Part shown: positions 45,055 to 57,039 of the stretch, in pieces | Numbering within the stretch: the first letter of the stretch is position 1 | Layout: each line of letters opens with the position of its first letter | NCBI GenBank assembly: GCA_027422505.1 | Contig: JAPQWV010000126.1 | Coordinates: forward strand, 124,001-188,000 | Source of the DNA: Craterostigma plantagineum | Taxonomy: Eukaryota; Streptophyta; Magnoliopsida; Lamiales; Linderniaceae | Length of the DNA stretch: 64,000 nt | Direction of reading: 5' to 3' | Program-made: the position numbers and the translations under genes | Notes under the pieces: model-generated | The model's database searches: none | The model's input: the letters and a program-made list of their open reading frames with translations, nothing else | Told to the model about the DNA's origin: nothing

Positions 45055-46191
45055 ATGGCGTCGATCCGGACAGATCTGGGCCCTCCGATGACAGACTCGC
45101 CGCCACCGACCGATGAGTTCGACCGCCTGCCGGACTCGATCATACTCCTAATCTTCAACAGAGTCGGAGACGTGAAAGCTTTGGGACGCTGCTGCGTCGT
45201 ATCGCGTCGATTCCACGCGCTCGTGCCGCAGGTGGACACGGTCGTCGTGCGGGTGGACTGCGTCATCTCCGACGACGACGCGTCTTCCTCCGGGTCCGCC
45301 TCCGCGTCCTTCAAGTCTCGGCACCCTATCGCGTCGCTCCTCAGGCTCTTCGTGTCTGGGCTCGTCAAGCCCTTGCAATCGCTGAGTCAGATCGTAAACC
45401 CTAATTACCGGAGAGTTCAGGAGTTCGGCGACGACGGAGAGGGCGCCTCCGTGAGCGGCGTCACGCACCACTCTCCGACTCAGGTACTGAAGAACTTCAA
45501 CGAGATTAAGATGCTGAGAATTGAGCTGCCCAGTGGGGAATTAGGTGTTGACGAGGGTATTCTCCTTAAATGGAAGGCTGGTTTTGGGTCTACACTTGAT
45601 AGTTGTGTCATTCTAGGTGCTTCAAGTGTTGTACATAGCACTAGTGGTGAGAACAACTGCTGTGGGTATGTCGCCGACCATGATGGTAATAACGGTGACA
45701 ACAATAGCGGGGAGAATGATAATGGAAGCATACCCGAGTCGTTCTACACAAACGGAGGGTTAAAACTCCGTGTTGTGTGGACAATCAGCTCTTTAATTGC
45801 GGCATCAGCGAGGCATTACTTGCTTCAGCAGATTATCTCCGAGCACAAAACGTTGGAGAGCTTGATCTTGACAGATGCTGATGGGCAAGGCGTGCTATCG
45901 ATGGACAAAGCTCAGCTAGAGGAATTAAGAGTGAAGCCTCTTTCGGCTTCATCTGCTTCGAAGAGAACGCTTGTGCCTGCGTTGAATATGAGGCTTTGGT
46001 ATGCAGCTAGTATAGAATTACCAAATGGGATGGTGTTGAAGGGCGCGACTTTGGTGGCTATAAGGCCGAGCGAGAGAAAGGATGTCACCGAGGGTAATTG
46101 GGTTGCCTCAGCTTTCGAAGAACCTCTTGGCACAGCTGCTAGGATGCTGTTGAAGAGGAGGACTTACTGTCTCGAGATGAACTCGTTTTGA
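45055..46191 (+). CDS. AUF1: F-box protein, AUF1/AUF2-type
   Basis: An intronless, 378-residue gene. The F-box is near the N-terminus (FDRLPDSIILLIFNRVGDVK then RCCVVSRRFHALVP), followed by VDTVVVRVDCVISDD, characteristic of the auxin up-regulated F-box pair AUF1/AUF2 of Arabidopsis. Further landmarks are FNEIKMLRIELPSGE, LLKWKAGFGSTLDSCVILGA, an Asn/Gly-rich insert, and LRVVWTISSLIAASARHYLL. It would serve as substrate receptor of an SCF ubiquitin ligase; AUF1 affects auxin and cytokinin responses in roots. GC content is high in the first 400 bp. Start and stop are unambiguous, and no disruption is seen. Confidence 0.9.
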   Translation: MASIRTDLGPPMTDSPPPTDEFDRLPDSIILLIFNRVGDVKALGRCCVVSRRFHALVPQVDTVVVRVDCVISDDDASSSGSASASFKSRHPIASLLRLFVSGLVKPLQSLSQIVNPNYRRVQEFGDDGEGASVSGVTHHSPTQVLKNFNEIKMLRIELPSGELGVDEGILLKWKAGFGSTLDSCVILGASSVVHSTSGENNCCGYVADHDGNNGDNNSGENDNGSIPESFYTNGGLKLRVVWTISSLIAASARHYLLQQIISEHKTLESLILTDADGQGVLSMDKAQLEELRVKPLSASSASKRTLVPALNMRLWYAASIELPNGMVLKGATLVAIRPSERKDVTEGNWVASAFEEPLGTAARMLLKRRTYCLEMNSF

Positions 46192-47349
46192 GGATGAGGT
46201 TATACTTGATTGGCTTGAATTATACACGTGCCTGTTTTTAGATAATGATTGCATATGGGATTTGCTCCATTGGTTATGCCGCCTTCTTTAATGCTTGTCG
46301 TTGGTTCATTTTTTTTTTCGGTTTTGATGAATCGTGTCTTAAGTAATCTGTGACGTTGTGAAATCTTCTGGTTACGGTTAGTCCATTTATTCCGGTCTAT
46401 GTGTAGCTTACGTCTTAGAGTCGCTAGTAATCTTCTGACGTTACGTGCCGTGATTGCATACACTTTTGTTACCGGGTCTTTAGAATTATGTGCATGACGA
46501 CTCCATTGCTTACGTATGAAATTATAATTTGTCTGAATAAATCGATGCAGTAGTTTGAGCTTGCTCTGAAATTTTGAGGACCAATGTGGACGTACGAATA
46601 GTTACCTCGTCACCTCAAATTCGATATTCTTTTACCTGACAGGGATGGATGCACGAGTGTTGTTCATTGATCGCAGGAAGGAAGTTATGGAGAAGTAGAT
46701 TATACAATTTTTTAACGGCGATAGCATTTGGTAAGAAGGATCCAAGATCTTGTCCTGCCTTATAGAGGAAGAACATGTTGAACTGAAAGCTCAAGCTAGA
46801 GTATGTATCAAATCATCTACCCATGTTATGTTTTCACTAAAATCTGTGTATATTTGTACGCCGTAGATATGAGTTTTTAAGAATCAATCTATGCTGCTCA
46901 TGTGTACGTGGTAATCCTAATCCTAATAAATTTTGCCATACTTCCTTCCCTACGTATTCACTCACATGCCTTGGATTGGTATCAGTTGCTTCTATATTTT
47001 CGTTCTGTGATTCGAAATATTTCTTCATTGGTATTCAGTTGAAATATTTGTGGTATTGGTTTGATTTCAACGTGCTATAATGCCTGGTAATAGCACCAAT
47101 CACAACATATTCCATTGAAACAAGTGATATGAACACAATCCAGAGAATACCGAAAGGCAAGGGAGTAGAAGAGTTTCGACAAAAATAAAACGACGACGGA
47201 TTGTCGATCATTGCAGAACATTCAGGCAACCTCGTGCTTCATCTGCCTCCTGGGCCGCTGTGCAATCAATAAAAGCTTTTATAACTTCAATCGGAAAAAC
47301 TCAATTGGATTGATCACGCACGCAAACTCACGAAACAATATAAGGAAAA
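46192..47349. other. Convergent 3' region (F-box / TCP)
   Basis: Between two convergent genes. It holds their 3' untranslated regions; no other coding signal is seen. Confidence 0.5.
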
Positions 47350-48366
47350 TCAGAATGAAGACGTACTGGGAAGTGCTTTTTGGGATCTCAATTCTTTCCT
47401 CCTTTGACCTTGGCGATTATCGTCGTCGAGATTACCGTAAGGATGAAAATGGTGGTTGTTCTCGGCCGCCACTGATGATGAGGAGCTGCTGAAAAAGAAC
47501 CCATTTGCTTGCCGAGGATTAAACCTCTGTGATTCAGACGACAGAGATAAAGAAGAATTATTGGACTGAAGGGTCCCCCTATCGAAGCGGCCCAGAGAAG
47601 AAGAAGAAGAAGATGATGGTGATGATATAATAGCCAAGTTCATCAGATTATTGCTTTCATTACGACCCCCAAATGTCGATGACAGTTGATGATGCTGTTG
47701 ATCCATAATAAGCCCTTGAGTGCCGAAATAATGGTTCCATTGCTGCTGCCTATTTTGGCTGCGATTGTCGCCGTCGTCATTGCCCAATATCATCGCCCCA
47801 CAACCACTCAACAGTTCAGTGAAAGAAGTGGTTCTCGAGACATGGTTATTAGGGTTCTTCATCTGCAAGCCGCCATTTTTACCATCTTTCTCCCCATCCT
47901 TTGCCTCAGTGAGCAGAACCCTTTCTTTTGCTCTTTCGACGATGGCGTCAGCTTTGTCGCCCATCGTGATCTGGTTCTGCTTAGGAGGAGGCGGCGGCGC
48001 GTCTAAGAAGAAAGGGCTGCTTATCGGCGGCAGCTCGTCGATTGAAGTCGAGGCGGCTTTCAAGAGCCACTCGAAGGCCTTGCTTGGCTGGTCGTAGCCC
48101 AGACGATCTTGGAGGTCGTAGAATTGCATCGCCGTCGTCACCGACAACCTCACGCGGCGGTCCCTCAGCCCTTTCGAGGTCAACACCTTGCTGTGCCGAT
48201 CTTTTCCGCCGGAGGCGCGTGAGACCCTGATGATTCTTGACGAGGGCCAGTTGTTGTAGAGCTTGTACAAGTGTTCGGCGGCGGCGAGGTTCAGCGATGA
48301 TTTTCTGGGCTCTCCTTCTTCTTCTTCCTCGCCTTGCTGGTACATGCTGCTGTCTTCTTCGTTCAT
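47350..48366 (-). CDS. TCP2: CIN-type TCP transcription factor (TCP2/TCP24-like)
   Basis: The TCP domain reads [20 protein letters not shown], then [20 protein letters not shown] and [19 protein letters not shown]: the basic, helix I, loop and helix II pattern of TCP2/TCP24. A charged helix rich in E, R and K follows ([20 protein letters not shown]), consistent with the arginine-rich R domain of this clade. Near the C-terminus RGTLQSN is encoded by a miR319 target site (47561-47580). CIN TCPs promote leaf maturation and restrain marginal growth. I chose the ATG at 48366 ([12 protein letters not shown]) because it is closer to family starts; an in-frame ATG at 48444 would add 26 residues. The coding sequence is intronless and rich in Ser and Asn runs. 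Confidence 0.92.
   Translation of the reverse strand: MNEEDSSMYQQGEEEEEGEPRKSSLNLAAAEHLYKLYNNWPSSRIIRVSRASGGKDRHSKVLTSKGLRDRRVRLSVTTAMQFYDLQDRLGYDQPSKAFEWLLKAASTSIDELPPISSPFFLDAPPPPPKQNQITMGDKADAIVERAKERVLLTEAKDGEKDGKNGGLQMKNPNNHVSRTTSFTELLSGCGAMILGNDDGDNRSQNRQQQWNHYFGTQGLIMDQQHHQLSSTFGGRNESNNLMNLAIISSPSSSSSSSLGRFDRGTLQSNNSSLSLSSESQRFNPRQANGFFFSSSSSSVAAENNHHFHPYGNLDDDNRQGQRRKELRSQKALPSTSSF
47561..47580 (-). promoter_or_regulatory. miR319 target site in TCP2/24-like mRNA
   Basis: The plus strand reads TTGGACTGAAGGGTCCCCCT, whose first 13 bases equal the 5' part of miR319 (UUGGACUGAAGGG). The mRNA therefore carries the conserved AGGGGGACCCUUCAGUCCAA site in codons for RGTLQSN. Confidence 0.92.
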
Positions 48367-49250
48367 TTTCTTCTTCTTCTCTTTCTCTTTGAAGGGAAGA
48401 TATTCCTTAGGTCTGTGAGTGGAAGAAAGAGAGAAAACAAGCAAGCAAGCAATTATTATTGCAGGGAAGAAAATATTATTATTGCATCAGATGATGTGGG
48501 GAAGGGAAGGGAGGGAAACACTGTGTCGTACTTTAATTTTGCATTGATGACGACTGCACAGACTTTCTGCTTTTGTAGATTCAGATAAAAAGGAGAAAGA
48601 AATAAAAAAAATAAAATAAAATACTGCACACTATCGCAGAAGAGAAGATTTGAGAAGCTGATGACCACAAAGACGATGGCTGTTCTTGAAGCTTTTGTTC
48701 AGCAAAGCAAAGCAAACACAAGGAAAGGCTGCGACTTTTACAGGAAAAATCAAAGCTTTATTTCATGGCTCAGCTCTGATACAAGGAATCATAAATATAT
48801 GACAGCCATTTTTAGAGGGTTAAATCATTAAAGAAATGCTTTTGTTTATTATTACATGATGGAATGCATGCAGCAGAGGAAAGGGACGCATCGATCTGAG
48901 TCGTAATCAAAGCCATCAGCAGCAGCCACTTGATCATTATTTGTTTAGAATCAAGAAGAAAATATGATTGAGTTGAAGGGCTTAAGAGCAAACAATGAAA
49001 GATTCGAGATAATCTATTGCATGCCAATTCCTTCATTACAGTGAAGAAAATAGGGAAATAATGGCAAATGCTCCTATGGACTACTTACTACGCACTTAAA
49101 ACCAACAAACTTTTATAGAAATGTATCGTCGCTAGTTATAATACAGCACGGCATCGTCGCGACAAAGGGTCGAAGAAACCCGAAAACATATATAATATAT
49201 ACACAATCCTATAAATATTTACGATAATATATTCAAGATTCGACCCGCCC
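48367..49250. other. TCP promoter and SAPS 3' region
   Basis: TCP leader and promoter on the left, 3' untranslated region of the SAPS gene on the right. Short AT-rich runs; no gene recognised. Confidence 0.5.
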
Positions 49251-52200
49251 TTACTCACCTCTAGGTATAGTTGAGTCTACCTTGCTTAGGTGGTTCCCTT
49301 CATCAGACTCTGTGGAGCTTTGTCGAAGATTAACATCATCAGAATCAAAAGGCTCTTTACTCGGATCATTAGCCAATGCTTCGCCGTCAATTCCCTCAGG
49401 CAATGTGCAGGCAGATTCCGAGGCTGGGGTAATAATAAGTGCAACAGAACCTAAGTTTTCCTCAACTATTTCATCATCTTTGGGGCGCCCTTCGATTCGC
49501 TCGACTGTGTCCTCATTTGCATTGGTTTTATCCACAGATTGATACAAATCGGAGCTTGTGATAACCGACGCGCTGTTCAACAAGAATAGAAAAGGGTTTG
49601 TACGGAGGAAAAAGAAGCTTCTGTCAAGAGGTTTTAAACAAGAAGCTTTATACTGAAGACTTGCCTTTGCTGCTCATCTCCCAAGCGAAGAGAAGTGATG
49701 ACGACATCAGCAGACTTGTCATCAATGATCGTATCCTGGAGAAGATATAATGTATATATATGATATTTGCTGTCGACAATGCGGTTAAATATGCAAGAAC
49801 GAAAAAGTGGCTAGCAACTTGAAGCAGACCTCATTCGTGTCGTTGATATTGTAAGATTGCATTGCCTGGTTTGCGTTCTCCGCCGAAGCTGAAACATCGA
49901 AATCTCTCTTCTGATAATCATCATCTTCATCGTCGTCGCTGTCTCTCGTTGGATCTTGCAGTCTCGTGGGCCTCCTACATCCATGATCATAAGCGCAAGA
50001 AAAATCAAACGAGGGAAAGAAAAGAGAGATAAATAATCTAAAATGAAAGAAAGCAGCCCATAAAATTCGATTTTTATGACGTAATCTTATCAGTTTGATG
50101 TTCAATTGGGATGAAGAAATACTTACCCGCATGCCCACTGTAATACGTTTTCCACAGCGTTGCGCTTAAGCAGCACATTTGTCTGCCAATCAACCCAAGC
50201 ACTGCTGCCCTGTTAAGTGACACGGATATATGCAATTGCTGTGTTCAGATTGTTATCATAGACTCGCTCACGTTTAGTAGAAGTTTATTGGACACAAGCA
50301 TATGATTGATTATATTAGGAAGAAAGAAAAACCTGTAGAAATTCCTGAATTAGTGGGCTCTCAGTATTTCCCAGTTGAATCAGTTTGTTGGCAATACGAG
50401 TTAGGTGACCGATGTTTCCTGTCCTGGGCGGTGATCTTCCTTCCGCAGGCAAAGTCGACTGAAAGAACGCATAAGATACGGTTTTTCTTTTTCTTGCCAA
50501 AACTTAACAAATTGATAATCGAAAGGAATTACCTTGTTTGCATCGACAGCTAAAGAAGAATTTCTCTCGGCTTCGACTATCTTGTCAATGAGGTTGCAGT
50601 CGTGAAGAAGATGGCCGACCAGCCGAGGGTTGTTGCTTTCAAGGCATGACGTTATAATTTTTTCCACATGATGGTGCAAGAAATTATTGAACGGATACCT
50701 TGGAAAAAAAATAGGAGTCGTGAGTGAGTAGCCAAAAAAGATCCTCGTTTTGAACGCACAGAATGCAGTGGAAAGAGCTTACTCGAAAAACAAATTTAAA
50801 ATTCGGTTGACAGCGCCCAGACGAATCAGTTCCTCTTCTGCAGCTTCGCTGCTAACTCCGACCAAGACTGCTATAAACTCCACGATCTGAGAGATGCATC
50901 GATGTCGAAAATTAGAAAATGGAGATAATCTCCATGAGAAAAAGGTTGTATACTGCTGATGAAAATATAGGAAAAGATACCTTCAAGCGATGCTTTCCTA
51001 AAGGAGGCTGCAATTTACCGTATGCGGTTAAAAGGATATTATCCTCTGATGAATGATCCAAAAGCTGGAGAAAGTCACCTGAAAAATACAGCAGTCTAAT
51101 AATACCTTCACTTCATTTTCTGGACATCAACCAAGTTATTTCATGACTTTATGACGAGTACCGTTCTTCGTCTTTGGGCGGAGTAAGAGAAGTGATATTA
51201 ATCTAAACTTAGATTCCCTAATCTATACAAGCCATAGAAATCTGTTATATCATCATCTACCTAGCCTCTCCAGCATGCCCTGGACGGTCTCGGGATTAAG
51301 AGCGATTCCCGAGCCATGGCCCATTTCGCGACCATACATGTAAGATTGGCTCGGCGATAACTTTTTCGGGTCTAATAAGCATATACAGACCGATAAGAAG
51401 TTGACCAAGACAGACTTGGGTCTTGATTCTTGCAGGGCATGACTAAACAGTTTCCCGACAAAACTGTAACAGAAGTCAACGCCCGATAAAGTTAAAACAG
51501 AGGAACAAAGGTAGATATAGCAGATGTTATTAATTAGCCAAAACCAACCTCGGGCTGGAGATTTTCGAAGCAAGTCGTGGAGGTGCAAATCGAGTAATGG
51601 TGCAGAGGAATTCAGCAGAATTATTATGGACTTCAGGGCTGTCCTGCAAGAGTGATACATGAAGAGAAGATTATCTGTTCAATTTCAGGCAAGAAATTGA
51701 TGATGTTCAAAAATTAAGTAAAGAACAATTGCGCCAGCTTACGGAGGAGCTGAATTTATCCACTATCATGTCGAGTACGCTTATATCTTCCAACCACTTC
51801 ACAGGTTCCACAGCAGTGGCATTTACATGCTCATCAACGTCAATCAGACGAATCAAAAGCTGTCAACAAATAACTCTATTACAGGTTTCCAGCAATCGTA
51901 AAATGTTGAGACCTAAACAACAAACCTCCATTATCGAAGTAATTCCAATCAGGTCAACAAGCTTGCTGATGACATCCGGATGAGCCTGGAAAGAAAAAAG
52001 TGATTGAGTAAAAACACTAATGGAGATAGATTTTGTTCATCTAAGCTAATGACTTGCTTATTAAAAAAACAATAAACCAATCACAGGGAGGTAACAGAAT
52101 AGGTTAGTTTAAGGTATTTGTCTTACTCTTATGTAACTCATTAGAGGGACAGTCTTCCGCGCCAAAAGGCATACGACAACCTAGCAAATCATTTGGAACA

Positions 52201-53512
52201 TTACATAGAGAAAGAAAATGAAACAAAAACCATAATTTAAGCTCAACCGTGTCTATAATGTAGTGAGTACGACATGTCACACACAATCTAACCACTAGTT
52301 ATCGCACCTTGCTGAAATGTCCAGCCAAAACTGTACTATGAGGGCGCTCACGGTCCAGAAAAGAGAATAGAAGGTCCATCAACTGTCAACCCGCAATATA
52401 AGCGAAATACTATTGGCAAAGAACATTGCGTATAACACTGGAGAAATACCCGACTTTGAGGACTTCATAGTCATACCTCTTCATCCCCCACAACAGCATT
52501 GAGTATTATATCGACCTCACAGGTGAAAATTTCGCCGGCGACGAAAGGAAACCTGAACAAGAACAAGGAAAAATGATCAATCAGTGGCTCTTTCTTCAGA
52601 AGCACACCGACGTGGAATCGTAAATTACTTGAGTGTGCGTTGTTTCACGCTGTCCTCTGGGGCTTCCTCCACTATGTACTTAATGAGTTGTTTGATTTGA
52701 TCTTTTTCCCTTAAACTGCACGAAACTCGATTATGGATCTTGAGAAAATTTCGTAGTAAATTGCAGAACACTTGACGGTGAAAAAAACAGGAGTATGAGA
52801 AACTTGAAAGTGAAAGCTTACAAACTGATAAGACGACCGTTACGAGCTTTGCATTCTTGTACTATGTCAGACTCATCCAAAAGCTCCTCCAGCGTAAAGT
52901 TTTCCTTATCTAAGATTGCTTCCACCTGAGAACAAAATAATCAGCAAGAGAAACAATATGTTTCACTACGATCGAACGAAACCATTCCAAAATAGTAACC
53001 CTTGTCGTATATGTACCAAACATGGAATCTCTAACGTCACATTACATCAACGTTTAGGACATAACGACAAACTGAATGTTCCAACTTTTACGGATAGGAA
53101 AATGACTCGACCGATAGTATTTTTTTCCAGGTCGTTACACGGTGCGACTGGACACAGTTACGTTGCAGTCGACAAATTGCACTCCAACTTATTCGAAGCA
53201 ATCACAACGCCCTAAAAGTGGCATCATATAACCAATACAAAACCCTGAACAAAGTTTGATATCGTAACCTCAACTACGTAATCATATGAAATCCACTTCC
53301 TTATAAAATTATCAAGAACCCTACTCAGCATTTCCATTTCCCATGCTGCTCATCACAATAACAAGAAAATTTCAATGAGAATAATCCAACGACCATAAGC
53401 ACACACACATCTGGCGATTTTAAAACAATAAGAAAGAAGGAATCAAAAATTGGAAAGGATTTTGGGCACGCACTTGAGATGCAGTGGAGAGCCCAGCCAT
53501 GCGCCAAAGCAT
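49251..53512 (-). CDS. SAPS-domain protein (SIT4-associated, PP6 regulatory subunit-like)
   Basis: Eighteen coding exons: 53474-53512, 52822-52925, 52629-52715, 52477-52552, 52308-52382, 52127-52180, 51926-51985, 51743-51859, 51549-51643, 51261-51463, 50981-51078, 50783-50886, 50533-50698, 50333-50458, 50127-50209, 49830-49973, 49665-49735 and 49251-49572. The start MLWRMAGLSTAS, then VEAILDKENFTLEELLDESD and QECKARNGRLISFL, is the conserved beginning of the SAPS (SIT4 phosphatase-associated) family. Helical repeats follow, with CEVDIILNAVV, LLFSFLD, LDMIVDKFS, ALNPETVQGMLERLG and HVEKIITSCLE. The end is acidic (DSDDDEDDDYQ) and probably disordered. Relatives are regulatory subunits of PP6-type phosphatases. 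Intron 17 uses a GC donor (AG/GCAAGT at 49665/49664). All phases agree, so the gene appears intact. Confidence 0.9.
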
Positions 53513-55397
53513 TTTGGCTGAAGAATTAAACTTTTTTACACTCAAAACACGGATCTGTGAAGCCCAGAATCTTGAATCAACTACACACCCCTGCAAAAAT
53601 AAGACACGCTAGTGAATGAAATCATTACGAACACCTAATATCGAAATTGGGTAACGATTTTCCTTTCTTTTTATCAGTGATAGAAACAGTGAGAGCACGC
53701 TACCTGCAAACACAATCGGTGATCTGAATAACGAAGACGAAGCAAAATTGCCTAGCATTATAGCCATGCGTGCTTACGCAACACAAGGAAACAAAAAGCA
53801 ATTAATGAAATAGACTTCGAGTTTCGTCCTCTTGCCAATTTGTCATTGAATTCGGGAAGAACTAACGCTGCCCACGTTTAGTTTTTCTCCCCCTTTTTTT
53901 TCTCTTCATTTCGGGGTTATATACTGCCGTGATTATCACATTGACGATAACGGTAAAGTTAATTTTGCCGCCGGCGGGTGAAATCGGACACCAAATCAAG
54001 AAGACAACAGCAGTTAAAAATGGCGGTGTTTAGGATCCCTTTACCGCAAACAATCATAAGCAAAGGGGACAAATTTTATATCATCAATTAACTATTTACT
54101 AATCTGCCTTACCAACTACCACTTTTAACGAGATTAACTACTCCCATTTATCGTCAAGTATGCGATCTGATTTGGCGTTCGTCTTATACGGATATAATGT
54201 AAGATTTGAAGAATTAGTACTATTACGTATCTCCTTTCCCATCGAATAATATTTAATTACTATTATCTCTTCCTAGTTACAAGTCAAAGGCCGGGGATGA
54301 GGCGTACGAGGATGTCTATATTATAAGCAACTCTTTGTTTGACTAAACTTTAATAAGCTATATCATACACAAAACATTTGAATTTCCTTCTTACTTTACA
54401 AGGGGAGTCGACACACTACAATTTTAGCAGGTATGGGTCTTATAAAATTCTTGCTTTGATTTAAGAGACCAACACGTGCAATACGTACAAAATCTCGCGA
54501 TCTCAGCGAATAAAAAAGAAAACTTTGCGCAACAATGAGATTAAAAAAAGAAGCCCGCCTCATCACATTATACCCAAAAAAATTATTACTATAGTTGTAT
54601 CATCAATCATGTATGGTGAGTGGTGAGTCGGTGGTTGGCAATAATTATTTCCGTTTAGGTCGTTTTTGTAATTTTAAAAACTGCAGGACAACAGTTGTAA
54701 TTAACCGGAAATTATATACCCTACCCTACATGGGACAAAGATGTTGACGATAATCTCAAAGCCAGCCAAAGGAGAATGGAAAATGAAGAAAAATACAAAT
54801 CTATCAGCCCGAAGTTTTTGAAGAATCAATACAGTAAAGGAAAATGTTAAGAAGACGAAAAAGAAAAAACATAGCAGTAAAGGAAGAAAAAAAAGAACTG
54901 CACGTATTACGATTTGGACCGCGTGCATGGAGTTGGTTTTCCACGTGCATTATTGAGTTTGTTTTTTAGAGTTTGTCTTTTATCTCTATTTTATGTACTA
55001 TATAAATGTGTGTGCATGTAATGATTTAATTGAGTGAGAGAAGGCACATCGTGCCATGTGAGTGTGAGAGAGAAGGCACAAAGTGCCATATGAGCTGAGA
55101 AAAGAGAGAGCCGCGAGAGTTCATGTAACAGAAAAAATATCAGTAATAGAAAAGAAAGAAAACAGGTTTTGCTCCTCTGTAAAAAAAAAATCGCACACTC
55201 ACTGATCAAATACTCTCTCCAACTTATCTCTCGTTATTTTACAACGGTTAAAAACAACAAAAGATCCCTCCTCCTTCAAAGGAAAACATGCACTGCACTG
55301 TTCGCTAATATTGCTTGCTTGGCCTAAACTCCTTGGCTACCTTATTACCACAAATAAACATTATCCACATCACTTATAGATAAGCATAATACTATCT
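53513..55397. other. Divergent promoter region (SAPS / WAK-like)
   Basis: A leader exon of the SAPS gene is possible up to about 53750. The remaining DNA is AT-rich without coding signal. GAGAGAAGGCACA(T/A)(C/A)GTGCCATGTGAG-like wording occurs twice near 55035-55090. Confidence 0.45.
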
Positions 55398-55952
55398 TTG
55401 GGTGCTCCCTTTCGAAAGAATCTTTCAATGAATCTTTTTCCCAAACTATGGTCACCTTACTTCTTCCTCGCCGCCGCCATTCTCATCACCTGCAAACTCC
55501 TCCAGTGCCCGAAAACATCAGCATCCTCAGAAACGGCGGCGAAGCAAGGCTGTCAAAACCGATGTGGGCCCACGCCGATTCCCTACCCCTTCGGCATAGG
55601 CAAAGGTTGCTACCTCGACGAGACATTCGAAGTTTCCTGTAATGAATCCACCGGCGCAGCTTCTCTGTCTCTATCTCAGTGGGAGATCGACCAAATCTCA
55701 GTCCCCACGCACAGCCTTCGACACACGAACTTCGTCGTCTTCAACATCGCCTTCGACCAGCAATCGGGCCAGAACTTAAAGGGGCAAGATGTATACCTAA
55801 GGTACTTCTACTCACGCTACAGTACGCCGCACGCCAACAACGTGGGCTTCGTGGTGGGCTGCGATCTCTACGCTTACATCATCCACGAGGACACCAAGGA
55901 GTTCCTCGGCGGCTGCGCCTCCCTCTGTAACCAAGGTTGCAAAAAGCGCTAG
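55398..55952 (+). pseudogene. Truncated wall-associated-kinase-like gene (5' part only)
   Basis: The frame begins MGAPFRKNLSMNLFPKLW (ATG 55398, or 55428 for MNLFPK) with a signal peptide (SPYFFLAAAILITCKLL). It has the galacturonan-binding GUB_WAK_bind motif: CQNRCGPTPIPYPFGIGKGC, then YLDETFEVSCN. The ectodomain continues to GGCASLCNQ. At 55936 the sequence switches to a GC-rich repeat that begins CAAGGTTGCAAAAAGCGC and brings a stop at 55950-55952. No EGF-like repeats, membrane segment or kinase follow before the opposing DXS fragment. WAK-like receptors bind pectin and signal through a cytosolic kinase; this copy cannot signal as read. It could be the start of a gene with a very long inserted sequence, but the opposing gene fragment argues for a rearrangement. 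Confidence 0.8.
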
Positions 55953-56035
55953 GCGGTAGTTAGGCGCCGAGGGGGGCCTAGCGCCTAGGCCGTCTAGGCG
56001 GGGCCTAGGCGGTTTCTAGGCGGAAATTATACGGT
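55936..56035. mobile_element. hAT-like end with GCCTAGGCG words (partial)
   Basis: The sequence begins CAAGGTTGCAAAAAGCGC, comparable to the CAAGGTTTTAAAACC end of the element at 39074-39611, and is packed with GCCTAGGCG-type words for about 90 bp. The opposite end and a target duplication were not found before 56597. Confidence 0.5.
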
Positions 56036-56596
56036 ATACATGTTTTTTTTTATAATTTTTCCTATATAACAACCATGGTAATGTTCTATACAAGTAAATG
56101 TGCTTCAAAATTTTCTAGACATTGTAAATATATAATATTCCATTAATTTAGCTAATTCATTTGTGTTTATTAAATATTTATTGAATTTTCAACGAATATT
56201 TTGATATTTGTTTTTCCTTAATTTCAAAGAATATGTCATAACATTTTTGTGATGAATTTAGTATTAAAAAATAACAAGTTATCCAAGTAAATGGTAGACA
56301 AGATTCCCCAGACAAAAAGAAAAAAGGCCGGCAAGCATCCATGGAAATGGAAGGAATCGGACAAATATCGATATAATGTAAGGACGGCAAACACTATGGT
56401 TAATGCCTTATTTTGATTAATTATGTGCTCTTAGTTATTTAGTACAGTGCCGCCACGACAATGAAGATCCCAGAACTGTACGTATGTCGAATATCTAAGA
56501 AACTGAGATCTAGTCAAAGTCCACTATTTTTAGAAATTACAAAAAGAGAAGAAAATGAAAATCCATATGTATTCAAGATTGTGTTGATTTTTTTAC
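56036..56596. other. AT-rich junction between two truncated genes
   Basis: About 560 bp separating the WAK-like and DXS fragments. It is AT-rich, perhaps the body of the inserted element followed by DXS intron 2 sequence on the minus strand. No exon of either gene is seen. Confidence 0.5.
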
Positions 56597-57039
56597 CTCG
56601 ATAGAGAGATTTTTCATGTGAATTGGATGATTTATGGTGTCCAATATAGGAGTCACAGGCTTTTCTCCTGAGAAATTCAGAACCCTCTTCACTTGATGAT
56701 TACTACTATCCTTGACAATGATCTCGTCTTTCTCACCAGCGTTATTACTTTCTTGTTGAACAGCTGCTATGCGACCAAACTGTGTGTGTATCTATTCAAA
56801 AAAGATGAGAAAAATCAGTACAATAAAAAACCATAGTTGAGCAGACATCATCATCATCCTTAATTAAGAACCAAGAACAATGATATGATCCGTGCAATGA
56901 ATTAGGGTTGAACCTTTTGTTTCTTGAGGGGAAGATTGGCGATGGAAGAAGGTAAAAGCTGATTATTTGATGAACAGTGAGAGTTGAGAGACGATAAGAG
57001 ATTGGTTTTGATGATTCCGCAGGAAGAAGATGAAGCCAT
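56597..57039 (-). pseudogene. DXS: Truncated DXS gene (first two exons)
   Basis: Exon 1 (56914-57039) encodes a Ser-rich plastid-targeting-like peptide (MASSSSCGIIKTNLLSSLNS ... LPLKKQK). Exon 2 (56597-56791) ends with [20 protein letters not shown] then KNLSIE before a GTAAAA donor. This [17 protein letters not shown] motif is the diagnostic N-terminus of mature 1-deoxy-D-xylulose-5-phosphate synthase, the first enzyme of the plastid MEP pathway; the peptide style suggests the type 2 or 3 clade. The thiamine-diphosphate, pyrimidine-binding and transketolase C-terminal domains are absent from the next kilobases, where the WAK-like fragment lies. So only about 107 codons remain. A real gene with an extremely long intron is not excluded but seems unlikely. 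Confidence 0.8.

Noticed and set aside
47211..47492. Plus-strand frames overlapping the TCP gene
   Set aside because: They are shadows of the TCP coding sequence on the opposite strand.
52916..53215. A 99-codon plus-strand frame in the first SAPS intron
   Set aside because: No recognisable motif; antisense to an intron of a well-supported gene.
54701..55209. Hydrophobic minus-strand frames upstream of the WAK-like fragment
   Set aside because: Phe/Leu-rich composition results from A-rich DNA read in reverse; no family match, and no further DXS exons.
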